40,041 nucleotides of DNA from Saccoglossus kowalevskii (taxonomy: Eukaryota > Hemichordata > Enteropneusta > Harrimaniidae). The translations under genes were made by a program, and so were the position numbers. The stretch covers positions 402,001 through 442,041 of the forward strand of contig NW_003134345.1 of NCBI RefSeq assembly GCF_000003605.2, written 5' to 3'. The notes beneath the pieces were generated by a model. The model was not told the origin of the DNA, ran no database searches, and saw only the letters and a program-made list of their open reading frames with translations. Positions within the stretch are counted from its first letter, which is position 1. Every line of letters starts with the position of its first letter. This document shows, one piece after another, positions 13,001 to 22,800 of the stretch.

Positions 13001-14621
13001 TATCGTCGGATCTGTCCATTTTAATCTATACACGGAACAAAATCCTAGTGTCAGTCCATAGTATTCGAAGTGGGTTCTATGCGACATATACAATATGCGT
13101 AAAATACGTTTACGCGAAATTCGAAACTCTCGCTCTAGCAATTTTTAAAGTCAAAATATTGTATTTGTTATAATACTGCACTAGTATTTGTAAAACATTG
13201 TAATTCATGCTTGATCGAGCAAAGTATTCCTGCAGGTCACGGTAATCATTAATCTGTGGCAAAATGTACCTCCAAAGGGATTTGCATTTACATTAATGGT
13301 TATCGAACCTTTTTGGTACAACAGACTATACTTACATGCACTGTGCACTGGTTAACGCCCACATATGATCTACGAGTACGACTGTACATACATCTTGTCC
13401 ACTGAATCGTAAGTGACCGGTCCATTGCCATTTGTATACATCATCAACTACATTGCCGCCGGCTACACGTTTTCTTGTCTCTGAATAACCCGTCTGTGTT
13501 CCACAGTCTGTTAAAACAATCCAGTTGATCGTGACATTGAAATGACGCATTTGTTATCTGTTTATCATGTGACTAATTTTATACGTATATTCATCTATTA
13601 AAGATGCAATATGAACGAAAACATATTTTTTTTAGAAATTGCTGGTTGATATGGCATTCTGTGAACCGAACTGGAGTTTGATTTATTGTCATATAGTATT
13701 TGTTAGATGGAATACGCAGGTGCAGTCACTGTTGTTATATGTAATAATAATATAATATCTTTATTTCGTACTGCGGCCTTATGTACAGATACATATAAAT
13801 ACATAATAAATTAGATTGGAATGGTCGCAGAAATAAGTAAAGAAAAACAACTATAAAATCAGAAAATTTGAATAATTAAGTGTTATATGTATCTAAACAA
13901 TACATGTGTATTGGAGAATCTCATTATGTCATGTTATATGGCGTATATTTATGATAATGGCATAAATACCAGAAAATCGATCAACAGTTATTTTTCTGTT
14001 GTTATGCATGTACGTGTCATGAAATTATCCACTCGGTGAGCGCTCATTTGGTGCCACGTGACAAAGATAATGGTTACTCATTATTACCTGAATTAAACAT
14101 ATGTGTTGATAAGTCAACATGACATGTTCATAGTAAGTTATATAACAGTGGCAGCGGCACGGGGGAGGGGTGCCCCCGAAAAAATGCGCGACCACTACGG
14201 GGCGCAAGGGATGGTGAGCAGATCTCGCCTCCCCATGCATAATTTCGTGCCTCCGCCTCCGCCTCTGTATAACTTAAACTATTATAGAAGTAGTCTGAGG
14301 TTATAACTACCATACTCCGCGACTTTAGACGTACAGGTCATACTAGTTGAACCGCTGACTATTTTGTAAATACGCGTATACTAGTATTAACGAATCTGTA
14401 AACATAAATATACAAGGTATATATTTTATACTGTTGATGATTTCGTAATGTGCAACCCATCTAGTAAAATATCTTGCGTTATTATTTCCATCTTTGAAAA
14501 TATTTTCCGAACAGGTTATCGTGTGAAGAACGTGATTTAAGTTGTTAAAACAGAGCTTACCTGCCGTCGTAGGTGTCAAAAATAGGCACAGACCTCCAAC
14601 CAGAGATAGAATATACCTCAT
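6683..14621 (-). CDS. Secreted serine-protease homologue with LDLa, PAN and CUB-like domains, catalytically dead
   Basis: Eight exons join in frame (14561-14621, 13336-13507, 12772-13025, 11797-11945, 10429-10609, 10098-10217, 8092-8337, 6683-7050), giving 1551 bases and 516 residues. Residues 1-20 are a signal peptide. A light-chain stub carries C22, then R34|VAGG, a typical zymogen cleavage site. The trypsin fold spans 35-272. LDLa is 277-312, PAN 313-394, and a CUB-like domain runs 395 to the end. The triad is broken: His57 is Q76 (TSAQC), Asp102 is D122 (YDACLLKL) and Ser195 is A215 (GDAGAPL). Gly193 and Asp194 positions are kept, and C22 can pair with C139. The protease-fold domain comes first, whereas most mosaic proteases carry it last. 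The protein is probably a ligand, cofactor or decoy rather than an enzyme; its partner is unknown. Domain and splice calls are strong; function is inference. Confidence 0.88.
7172..7217. repeat. Small perfect-stem hairpin in pseudoprotease intron 7
   Basis: GAATCAAG and CTTGATTC form an 8-bp stem around the palindrome AAGGCGCCTT. It sits alone in the intron and has no link to a known element. Confidence 0.5.
7218..8091. other. Pseudoprotease intron 7, short direct repeat
   Basis: GGCTGCCCGATACA occurs near 7386 and again near 7714, beside A- and T-runs. This may mark the ends of an old insertion. Open frames here on both strands lack motifs. Confidence 0.4.
8092..8337 (-). CDS. Pseudoprotease exon 7: PAN/apple domain
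   Basis: Acceptor TGTAG|CTGCAC, donor GGAG|GTAGGT, phase 1-1. Four core cysteines at 343, 347, 355 and 367 (DEC-ADRC, VCHQFAF, GQCDL) with spacing C-x3-C-x7-C-x11-C. This is the same spacing as in the membrane PAN gene at 29364-29618. Confidence 0.85.
8401..8571 (+). mobile_element. hAT-like MITE, copy 1
   Basis: Starts CAGAGGCGGCGGAACG and ends near GTGCCGCCGCCAATG, so the termini are inverted and begin CAGAGGCGG, as in many hAT elements. It has no coding capacity. A related copy lies inverted at 14146-14267, sharing TATACAGAGGCGG and GGCGAGATCTG. It lies in pseudoprotease intron 6. Confidence 0.6.
8655..8812. mobile_element. Foldback element with 34-bp arms
   Basis: The left arm 8658-8691 (AATCTGATT, then AGTTTGGGCTTT) is repeated as its reverse complement at 8776-8809 (AAAGCCCAAACT, then AATCAGATT). 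The T-rich and AT-rich spacer is about 85 bp. It is typical of a non-autonomous DNA element. Confidence 0.65.
9179..9526. mobile_element. Foldback MITE, ~345 bp
   Basis: Arms of about 70 bp pair imperfectly: left TTTTCCCCTTCAAC, then CGAGGTCTCGTGAGTTGCG and CGAACGT; right ACGTTCG, TTTTACGCGTAACTCGG, then GATCTCG and GAACGGAAAA. Short frames inside are by-products of the element. No clean target-site duplication was recognised. Confidence 0.6.
9590..9685 (-). mobile_element. Possible tRNA-derived SINE head
   Basis: On the minus strand the segment has AGTTAGAGGCTC as a weak A-box-like stretch and GATTTGAATCCCTGCC, close to the tRNA B-box and T-arm. A true tRNA is not formed. Confidence 0.35.
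9824..9923 (-). CDS. Possible cassette exon between LDLa and PAN
   Basis: The minus strand has acceptor TTTTCAG|TGGACC at 9923 in the phase needed after the LDLa exon. It reads VDPNVDQRLGLLILVNANEQ and on through EVIDLK to a possible donor G|GTGAAT that would keep the phase for the PAN exon, adding about 33 residues. If unspliced it runs to a stop after ESCFMV...QVRI. The protein is complete without it, so this is a candidate only. Confidence 0.25.
10098..10217 (-). CDS. Pseudoprotease exon 6: LDL-receptor class A domain
   Basis: Acceptor CTATAG|GAAG, donor GCG|GTGAGT, phase 1-1. Six cysteines (277, 285, 290, 297, 303, 312) with FRC, QCI, RCDG and NDDEKYC, the calcium-cage signature. One usual cage acid before the fifth cysteine is F302, so calcium binding may be weakened. 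Confidence 0.9.
10429..10609 (-). CDS. Pseudoprotease exon 5: serine-loop with Ala
   Basis: Acceptor CCACAG|GGTGAC, donor TCTA|GTAAGT. Starts GDAGAPL where active enzymes have GDSGGPL, so the nucleophile is lost and Gly197 is also Ala. It continues ILSFGSGKCG, then PDVYTKMS and the C-terminal helix FTDFIENAV. Confidence 0.9.
10675..10830. repeat. Short degenerate CCAACTC repeats in intron 4
   Basis: TACCAACTC, TACCAACTCGCCCG and TAACCAACTCG follow one another near 10677-10725. This is a small tandem cluster with no coding content. Confidence 0.4.
11156..11718. mobile_element. Large nested foldback MITE rich in CGAGTTAC
   Basis: Outer arms start TGTTCGAGTTACGGACATCG at 11156 and end with the matching reverse complement at 11718. 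A second, inner inverted pair (11258-11314 and 11523-11579) shares TTTTTGTTTTTGTTGAACGT and is nearly perfect over some 55 bp. GTAACTCG/CGAGTTAC recurs about ten times in both orientations. It has no coding capacity. It ends about 80 bases from exon 4 of the pseudoprotease gene. Confidence 0.75.
11797..11945 (-). CDS. Pseudoprotease exon 4: domain middle
   Basis: Acceptor GCACAG|GCGG, donor CCAT|GTAAGT. Encodes the conserved C-x16-C stretch from TCYSIW to HICAGF, ending at GACH just before the serine loop. The residue at chymotrypsin position 189 is Gly, so the specificity pocket lacks trypsin's Asp. Confidence 0.88.
12162..12591. mobile_element. Foldback MITE with GCGGAACC arms
   Basis: The left arm GGTAGTCTATATAACGCGG (12162-12180) is matched in reverse at 12569-12591, where TTCCGCGTTTCATAGACAAC is read. 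Inside, CGTGTCTTGG (12430) pairs with CCAAGACACG (12505). The body is AT-rich with repeated AACTCAATTAAA-like motifs. It lies in pseudoprotease intron 3. Confidence 0.65.
12772..13025 (-). CDS. Pseudoprotease exon 3: Asp-region
   Basis: Acceptor GTATAG|ATTAAA, donor CACAG|GTAAGA. Contains MIHPLFD, then YDACLLKL with the retained catalytic-position Asp (D122), then FDPICV (partner cysteine of the light chain) and CWLTGYG, the usual CWVTGWG strand. Confidence 0.9.
13336..13507 (-). CDS. Pseudoprotease exon 2: zymogen stub and His-region
   Basis: Acceptor AACAG|ACTGTGG, donor TGCAT|GTAAGT. Encodes CGTQ...TRKR|VAGG and ends at TSAQC, where active enzymes have TAAHC. C61 and C77 match the Cys42-Cys58 pair around the catalytic histidine. 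WVLTAAHC is WALTSAQC here. Confidence 0.9.
13738..13850 (-). mobile_element. Possible LINE 3' end fragment
   Basis: On the minus strand GTACGAAATAAAGATATTAT is followed by an ATT-rich microsatellite. An AATAAAGAT-type end with short repeats is common at LINE 3' termini. No reverse-transcriptase sequence is attached, so this is tentative. Confidence 0.25.
14146..14267 (-). mobile_element. hAT-like MITE, copy 2 (inverted)
   Basis: Termini CAGTGGCAGCGGCACG and GTGCCTCCGCCTCCGCCTCTG form inverted repeats. Read on the minus strand it aligns with the copy at 8401-8571 over both ends and GGCGAGATCTG. The flanks AGTTATA and TATAACT extend the palindrome. Confidence 0.6.
14561..14621 (-). CDS. Pseudoprotease exon 1: signal peptide
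   Basis: Reads MRYILSLVGGLCLFLTPTTA plus one base, then donor GCAG|GTAAGC. Hydrophobic core LSLVGGLCLFL; cleavage is likely after TTA. It ends in phase 1. Confidence 0.85.
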
Positions 14622-14761
14622 AGTAAGTACGTATTCCCCAGCCTCCCGATGTCAGATCTGACGATAACTGGCGCAACATCGCATTAAAATATGGATTAAA
14701 TATTGCAATTAGATGAACTAAAAGATGCGTAAACTCATTGGGTAAATAGGCGTGACATTGT

Positions 14762-14774
14762 CACGCATGCGCAG
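14762..14774. promoter_or_regulatory. NRF1-like palindrome upstream of the pseudoprotease gene
   Basis: CACGCATGCGCAG contains GCATGCGC, the core of the NRF1 palindrome, 140 bases upstream of the signal-peptide start codon. No TATA element is evident nearby. Confidence 0.3.
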
Positions 14775-14779
14775 ATTGA

Positions 14780-16230
14780 ACACGACTTTGTCGGGCTACC
14801 CTCGCGTGAGCAGTAAACTTTATACTGCAATATATGATATGAATAAACGGAAACATAAAGGAAAAAGTACAAAAATGATATCATCACCCTATTCCGTCAT
14901 GTATTTTAATTTAGTTTTATGCTGCATACTTTATAGTCAGTGGACCGTTTAACAAAGGTGACCAGGCTGTCGTGTTCTTGGTGGTTATTGTCGTATTACG
15001 ACACGTAGACATATTAATTAGTTAAAGTCGTCAAAAGTCTGATCAGAATCATATGTCGTGACAGTGTAACAGCTTGCTATGAGTCTGGAAAATCTTACTC
15101 CGTTTTCCAAAAGTCACAGTTTATAAATATTCATAATTGAAATGCCCTCGAATACAAAATTATGAGAGCGACGGTTTGCTCTAAGGTACTAACTATTCCG
15201 CGAAGTACTTGGAGTGTAGACAAGGGTCAAATGCACTGTTAATGATTTTCAGTCGTTTGTATTGATTTTATTAAAACTGGAAAGTCACCTTCTTAGAAAA
15301 TATAGGAACAGATTAATGCACACGGGCGATACAAATACAGATTGTACAATTTGAATAAAATAGTAAAAACTTTGCGTACAAGAAACAATAATGAACGAAT
15401 TACATTATATAAATTATGCTGGTATGTTAGCCTCGTTCTCAAATAAGTATTGATTATGTCATAATATATTCATATGTTTAACATGCAAATGTAATGGACA
15501 TTTGAAAAGAGTCGCAACAAAACTATCCATCTGTCGTAGTTGGAATTGCTGTATTCACTAAATGTGACTGTCAGGTGACAAGTTGATACCAGTAGAATAT
15601 TTAATTATATTCATACGTCATGCGCATTAAGAGTATTTAATAGGCACTTAAAAGATGGAACTATTGAATACAGCGTTTTATGATGGAACACACGGTTTTA
15701 ATTGGATTTAACTGCAAATAGCAAATGATGAACCGATTCCAATGGTGATAAAATAGAAAATCTTAGCAATGAAGAAAAACTGATGGTATTGTCAACAAAA
15801 CTTTAAAATCAATGTTGCGGGAGTTATTGTCCTAATTTCCTGTTATGTGTGATTTGGTGATGGATTGACACTGTGTTGAATGTCTGACGGTGGGTGGATT
15901 TCTACTTGTGCATAAATACGTGAAAAATATCGTTATTAAAATGTCACTAAATAAGAACGATCTGCAATGAATTCACATGCAAATGCTCATTAATGTATTG
16001 TTCGCTGTAACCAAAATTCCTGGCTAACAATTCAGTCTAATCACGTCGTCATGAGTGTCGAGACAACATATATCGGTATATTGCATATTGATATGATATT
16101 ATGTTGACTGCAGCACTATTAGTTTCGAAACATGACTTAAAACAATAATGTGTATGATTCAAAATTGATTTATTTTTTTCAACTATCAGTATGGGTTTTG
16201 AAACTTGTTATAAACCTACTATAAGGTCTC
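14780..16230. other. Intergenic, no gene recognised
   Basis: AT-rich, without convincing coding potential, repeats or RNA-gene structure on either strand. Confidence 0.5.
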
Positions 16231-16432
16231 TATTAGCAATTGATTCATGATTTATTCTGTTTTCAGAGACGCATTAGGAAGCCGACCTTTACCAGGTTAT
16301 GGACACGCAGAAATCAGCGTCATATTGAACATCCCTTAACATGCTGTCATCCAGCAGCACCCGACCCTGGTTTGACTGATTCTGAAAAAAATAACACAGC
16401 GAGGATAATTCTAGTTTACTGTAACGTTTGGC

Positions 16433-16437
<5 letters not shown>

Positions 16438-16479
<42 letters not shown>
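16438..16479. repeat. (AT)n microsatellite
   Basis: An uninterrupted AT dinucleotide run of about 40 bases. Confidence 0.95.
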
Positions 16480-16482
<3 letters not shown>

Positions 16483-16734
16483 AATTATTTCCGTTTCAAA
16501 GGCCTTGGCCTGCAAAACATTGGAGTTCAAAGGGTTGTGGTGTGATATTTTCCGTGTATGGCGTTTATTTCAACCGATAATGTATCTTAATTTGTGTGCA
16601 AAAACTTATTTGTAATACTAGTAGACCAGGTACTAGTATAACGTGAAACAAGAACAGTGATATTGTTTGCTAAAGAGAGCAAACGACATATATATATTAG
16701 AATTTTCGACTGATTTTCTCTTTAGTATGTTTTT

Positions 16735-16869
16735 GCCTTACATGGTGTGCTAAGCTGACATGCCTTACATGGTGTGCTAAGCTGACATGCCTTACATGGT
16801 GTGCTAAGCTGACATGCCTTACATGGTGTGCTAAGCTGACATGCCTTACATGGTGTGCTAAGCTGACAT
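16735..16869 (+). repeat. 27-bp minisatellite, 5 copies
   Basis: The unit GCCTTACATGGTGTGCTAAG plus CTGACAT is repeated five times with essentially no divergence, so the array is young. As 27 is a multiple of three, open frames through it are artefacts of the repeat. Confidence 0.95.
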
Positions 16870-16929
16870 CCGCAAAAAAAAACATTGTACAAGTAGTTGA
16901 TAGTTTGCTTGACAATAGAGACAACTGAC

Positions 16930-18310
16930 ACGATCAAGTACGATGTCCCTGAAAAACACGGAGAGTTAATTTTTACAACTATGATCGTTAAAGTAACCTC
17001 ACAGAATATATCGTGCCACCCACATTCATATCAACTTGAAGAATCATAGCCATGGATGTGGGTGGGTGAGAGCATTATAAAACGCACACGAAGAGTAAAG
17101 TTTATTGAAGCGTGAATATTGAAACGCCAAATGAAAGAATCCAGTTTCTTTGTGTAAAACACTATTTTATTTGCATGTATTAAAAACATTACTGAATTGG
17201 GTTGAGCCGGATATAAATATACAATATATAAATATTCTGTGATCGCTGATTTCTCTATTTTGTTGTAACCATGACAGCGAGTGTCATTTATTTGTTACGG
17301 TTGCGGAATGTACGAGGTCGCGATTACTAATTCAATCTTGCATGTACATGTCATTGCTGCTTTGACATTGAATGCGATGCGATTAAAAGGCGGGATGTAA
17401 TTAGTCCTGCTTTTCAAGGTGTTACATTGTCATCTATGGGGAGTTTGCGTGGTTCCTGTAGAATGGACACTGGCACCGAGTGTGCATGTGGCTCTTAGGT
17501 ACACAATATCGCTATGACTAACTCATTCAATAATGCACACATATCTCTTAATTTCGTAAAGTCATTTGAATGAAGCTGTCGAATAACATTCTCGCTATGG
17601 TTCATCCATAGTCATGTGCGTAGTGTTTGTTGTTGAGTTTGTCGAGAGCAAATTGGTGAGCAAAGCATTTTTCAAGTTGGTGAAAACATTATATTCATTC
17701 ACATATCAGTATGTGTGTACATTTTCCCCATATTATACTTCAAAGAACAGACTTACCTGATCAATGTTTTTTTTTTTGTTTTTTTTTTGTGAAATAATTT
17801 TCCTGAAACTCACATGTTGGATTTGATGGCGGAAACGGAAGTATGTTTCAAAGAAGCTTTTTTACAATATTGGTTAAATCATAGACCTTTTTTCCTTTTC
17901 TAAGGTCTATGGTTAAATCTAAAAAAAATATACTAATTCACTCATAACATAGTTTTATAGTGATTTTGATTTGGAATTCGAAACATTATATTATTATTGA
18001 ATCATGTCTGATTCTTCTCCCCACACAACCATCTATCAAATTGTTCTGCTTCCTGTGAAATGTCTGTCATTGAAACTGTACTATCGCATGATGCGTGGGC
18101 AGGTGTCACACCTTGTCACCTGACACCGAAAGGACCAGTCAGACCATGTGTTAAATTCATTGTGAAATGTATTGATTATAAACAACTTTTTTGTTGTCTT
18201 GTAATTTAACACTAGATACATGAGTTCGTAGGTGCCCAGTGTGAAAGTGTGTATTCTATGCCATGTGTCCGCTATCTTAGGCATACACTGAGTTCTACAG
18301 ATACCATCCA
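16930..18310. other. Intergenic, no gene recognised
   Basis: Nothing beyond short poly-T runs near 17767 and a small inverted repeat near 17880-17910 (ATAGACCTT/AAGGTCTAT). Confidence 0.5.
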
Positions 18311-18313
18311 TCC

Positions 18314-19010
18314 CACGTGCGTCTCGATCCCCAAGTCTGACATGTCACTCCGTGCATCTCGGTTCCCAATTCAGACTTGTCACTCCGTGCGTCTCGATCC
18401 CCAATGCTGACATGTCACTCCGTGCGTCTCGATCCCCAATGCTGACATGTCACTCCGTGCGTCTCGGTCCCCAAACTTGAATTCTGACATGTCACTACGT
18501 GCGTCTCGATCCCCAATGCTGACATGTCACTCCGTGCGTCTCGGTTCCCAATTCAGACTTGTCACTCCGTGCGTCTCGATCCCCAATGCTGACATGTCAC
18601 TCCGTGCGTCTCGGTCCCCAAACTTGAATTCTGACATGTCACTACGTGCGTCTCGATCCTCAATGCTGACATGTCACTCCGTGCGTCTCGATCCCCAATT
18701 CAGACTTGTCACTCCGTGCGTCTCGGTCCCGAATTCTGACATGTCACTCCGTGCGTTTCGACCCCCAATGCTGACATGTCACTCGTGCGTCTCGATCCCC
18801 GATGCTGACATGTCACTCGTGCGTTTCGATCCCCGATGCTGACATGTTACTCAGTGCGTCTCGATCCCTAATTCAAACATGTCACTCAGTGCGGCTCGAT
18901 CCCCAATTTTGACATGTCACGCAGTGCGTCTCGGCCCCAATTCTGACATGTCACTCAGTGCGTCTCGATCCCCAATTCTGACATGTCACTCCGTGTGTCT
19001 CGAATTTTAC
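18314..19010 (+). repeat. 35-bp minisatellite, ~20 copies
   Basis: The unit is GTGCGTCTCGATCCCCAATG followed by CTGACATGTCACTCC. Several variants alternate: ATGCTGACATG, ATTCAGACTTG, and a 42-bp form with AAACTTGAATTCTGACATG. Between about 18456 and 18750 one 42-bp and three 35-bp units recur as a block of about 147 bp. The long open frame on the plus strand is a product of the repeat, not a gene. Confidence 0.93.
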
Positions 19011-19673
19011 ATTCCAAAAATTAGCTCATGAAATGTTGCTCTCCTATCGAATTTGCTTGTGTAAAGTGACCTAACCATTTTTATTATTAAACCAGTTTGC
19101 TTTAAAAGTCTATGCACGTTCTGATCCAGGGACAAAAGAACCGAATGGATATTCATCCTTCTATAATTGTGACGTAAGAACATTATTTCAGTATAGCGAT
19201 TGGATTATTTATTAGAGAAGCCAGAACCAAAATTTGGGATGTGACAATAACATCTATGATAATGGGCAACGATATATATTACATGAATGGGTGGTTATTT
19301 AATCCCTTGTAACACTGAGAACAAACAGGCACGTCGTGATGTTCGACAAATAACACTCCAATCATATGTTGACACTGAACAACCAGCAACTAGAACCACT
19401 GTGGCACCCTACTTCCCTGCTTGAAATAACTCCACCTTCTCAACAACAACAACACAGTAACATCCGGGACAGCCGCAGTAAATTTGCAGCGAGTGATTAT
19501 GACCAGTAATACCATGGATTGCTGAGACGCTATCGCCGACATTCACATGGCTGGTGTATAAGGATTAGTATTACAGTGATTAAAACTATGTGAGAAAACT
19601 AAATTCATACCCTTTTGAGCTTTTCAATCATGCGCTTAATCTATATGCTCTGTTTCTATGCCGCTATTATTGA

Positions 19674-19683
19674 TTTATTTATT
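19674..19683 (-). terminator. Polyadenylation signals of the left PAN-receptor copy
   Basis: Overlapping AATAAA hexamers on the minus strand about 30 bases after the stop at 19711-19713; a third lies at 19697-19702. Confidence 0.5.
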
Positions 19684-19710
19684 TCTCATATTCTTGTTTA
19701 TTACAAACTA

Positions 19711-19868
19711 CTACTCCTTGAAAGAAGTGTTACTAATTCCGCCGTTAGCGCCCTCAACGGCTGGTGTGTCGACCTCGTCGACGTGTTGTATGTCTTCCAT
19801 CACGGAGTTCTCATCGGGTTTTGTCTTGTCGGGGTTGAGTTCTTCTAAGAAGGGGTCGGTTAGGCTAA
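19711..19868 (-). CDS. Left PAN-receptor copy: cytoplasmic tail exon
   Basis: Acceptor TTCTCAG|TTAGCC, stop TAG. Reads VSLTDPFLEELNPD, then DENSVMEDIQ, DTPAVEGANGGI and ends SNTSFKE. The right copy has VSLIDPFLEELNHE, DENALLEEIQ, DTPSVEGATGGI and a longer end. Confidence 0.75.
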
Positions 19869-22800
19869 CTGAGAAAAAAATAGAGAATTATTATTACATT
19901 TTATATTTCTTTGTCAATATTTTTGATAGGGGTTGCCAAGCACTAGATTTATTAATTTACATAAAGATGAGACAGCGTCTGAGCTGCTGAGAAAATCGAC
20001 AAGTGAGTATGATTCATTTTACATTCATTTCCAATCGACAATATTTGTGATCATAAGTTGACATGGGCCTTGAAATGTTCTTATTTAACGAAAATAAACG
20101 ATGAAATGAGGTAAACCATATATAATAGTATGTAGTTTTTATATCGGCGCAATCTTCTATGTCTATTTAGAGAAATCAGTATGACTTTTCCTAGCAACGA
20201 AAGATTTGCGTCCTCTGACGACGGTCAGCGAAGGCGCGGTTCATTAAAATTTTAAATTATTCTCGCCGTAAAATACATATTTTTCACATGCTACATATAA
20301 TTTCCAGTTAAACAAGGGGTTGTGCAACAAGATTCGTACCTTTAAAGTGACGTCTGAGTTGAACTTCCCTCTTAGTTATAATATGTATAGCCATACCCAA
20401 CATTGCTACGATAACGACGCCAACAGCGGCGAATACTACGCAGGATATATAGAGAGCGGCTCGCTGGTACTTGAGATCTATTATTTCGTCTTCTTGCTCT
20501 TGACAATTGCTAGACTGGATAGTTACGACTGTATAACAAATATATGAATATTCAAAAATACTGCTTTCAAAAAATAATATTGTTGTTATATGCTCGCACA
20601 TTACCTTCAATGTTTGACTGTGGGATATAGTGTTCAGACATTTTTTGCTATAATAGTATATGTAGCAAACGATCACTATTTTCATTAATATTAGTATTCA
20701 AGACAATTCAACCCTGAGTAAGACAGTTCATGATGATTGTATTTTTCCTGCAGATTATATTTCCCAATCCCTCCGCCGGCAGCAATAATAACACGGTGAG
20801 CAAATATCACTATTTTCATTAATATTAGTATTCAAGACAATTCAGCTGAGTAAGACAGTTCATGGTGATTGTATTTCTCCTGCAGATTATACCCCCCCCC
20901 CGGCAGCAATAATAATACGATGAGCAAACATTACTATTTTCATTAATACTAGTATTCAAGACAATTCAGCTGAGTAAGACAGTTCATGGTGATTGTATTT
21001 CTCCAGCAGATTATATTGCCCCCCCCCCTCCTCCCAGGCAGCAATAATAACACGGTGAGCAAATATCACGTGACCAAAATTGACGCATCACATACCTGGT
21101 ATTCTTGCCAAATCCCAATGTTCATTGTTGTCGCTGTCAGCTGTGATAANNNNNNNNNNNNNNNNNNNNNNNNNNNNNNNNNNNNNNNNNNNNNNNNNNN
21201 NNNNNNNNNNNNNNNNNNNNNNNNNNNNNNNNNNNNNNNNNNNNNNNNNNNNNNNNNNNNNNNNNNNNNNNNNNNNNNNNNNNNNNNNNNNNNNNNNNNN
21301 NNNNNNNNNNNNNNNNNNNNNNNNNNNNNNNNNNNNNNNNNNNNNNNNNNNNNNNNNNNNNNNNNNNNNNNNNNNNNNNNNNNNNNNNNNNNNNNNNNNN
21401 NNNNNNNNNNNNNNNNNNNNNCACAGAGTGTTGGTTATTACACCTGACAAGGGTTACGTTCTGTTGCCAATCCTATACTTTCATTAGATGTCTAGGTTAA
21501 ATAGTGTGTTGTCTTTAGCATATGTTCATTGTTATTTTATATGCAAATTGAAAATAAATATTGAATATAAAGTGTAATTTTGCCACACAAATGCATACTA
21601 GTATTCCATTGTTGGGACTAAGTGACAGTGGTGTTGTCACGGTGTTATCATGAAACCGTAAATTGCATTGCTAAAGTCGAGAAACAGCACAAACTCAACT
21701 ATAAGATAACCCTGAACAACCAAATTTATATATTTATAATTTCAGGAGAGTCTCAACAACTAGCCCAAAGTGCTTTTTATTGAGAATTTTCAGCCTTTGT
21801 TTTCACAGTGAAGGTTGCCAAGTGGTGGAAATGCCCGGATGTCCGCCCCGGGTATTTATGAAAAATATTTGTTTAGAAGATTCATCACCAGAAGCATGGA
21901 GGTGTAAACAGACCTCCATGCCAGAAGCAACGTTTTATGCTGGATTCGAACTCGCAATTTCAACTTGAGCTCAAAAGCATCGTTCTTTAATCTTCTAGCA
22001 ATTCGAGAGAGCAATCGTTTTTCGGTCCTCGTTGCATTCAAAATGTGGTCATCATATGCGAAATGTAACGTCATAGTTGAATGGTATTCCCTGAACCCAG
22101 ACTGACAATTGGTCAACTGGTTATTCTGTTTTAAATAATCACAAATTTGAGAGTTTTGACCCTTTCAATCAATTTAAAAACTATTGGTAAATATGCATCC
22201 AGTGATAGTTGTTTACTTCAGTTTTAATTCCAGATTTATACACAGGAACTACTTTTGCTGATGTTCATTCATTTGCTACTTCCCTACTAGAGAATGTCAT
22301 ATCATTATATACATTGAGGAAGGTGCTATTTTATTTTTTGACCTTTACAAACGGCGACTACTTCTACCAAGACCCGTGGCTATATTCACGGAGTTAAGAT
22401 TTGATAACAGAGGCAATGGTTTTATTAAAGTGAAATACAGAGTCTGACTTTGACAGTGGAATATTCGGCCTACCTGGTAAAACTTCTGGGAGTTCATTTG
22501 CTAATCAAGTACCAATACTACTAAAGAATTGACGGACTAAACTTTATTAATTATGTTATCATTTCTTAAATCTCTCGTGACTGTCGAAATAATTAAGACA
22601 ACCTTTTCGAAGAAGTCATTATTGCAATTCTTCACTTTTCAAAGTAGGCAAATAAAACAGGTCGGTACATGTACATGGTGACCGTCAAAATATTGGGTGT
22701 CAATGTCACATATACATAGGTTAAAGCTCGACTGTGAAGTAATTTGGGAAGGAGTTCTTTAGGGCCCCCGTCCCGAGCCTAAACCCTGACATTAACATTC

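Noticed and set aside
16240-16545. 101-codon plus-strand frame after an acceptor-like TTTTCAG at 16266, reading RRIRKPTFTRLWTRRNQR
   Set aside because: It runs into the AT microsatellite, has no family motif, and no donor or partner exon was found.
16697-16937. Two overlapping repetitive frames (VSLAHHVRH and CQLSTPCKA repeats)
   Set aside because: Translations of the 27-bp minisatellite in two frames; no start context or splice support.
18447-18842. 131-codon repetitive frame with MSLRASRSPN units
   Set aside because: It is a translation of the 35-bp minisatellite; 35 is not a multiple of three, so frames shift between units.
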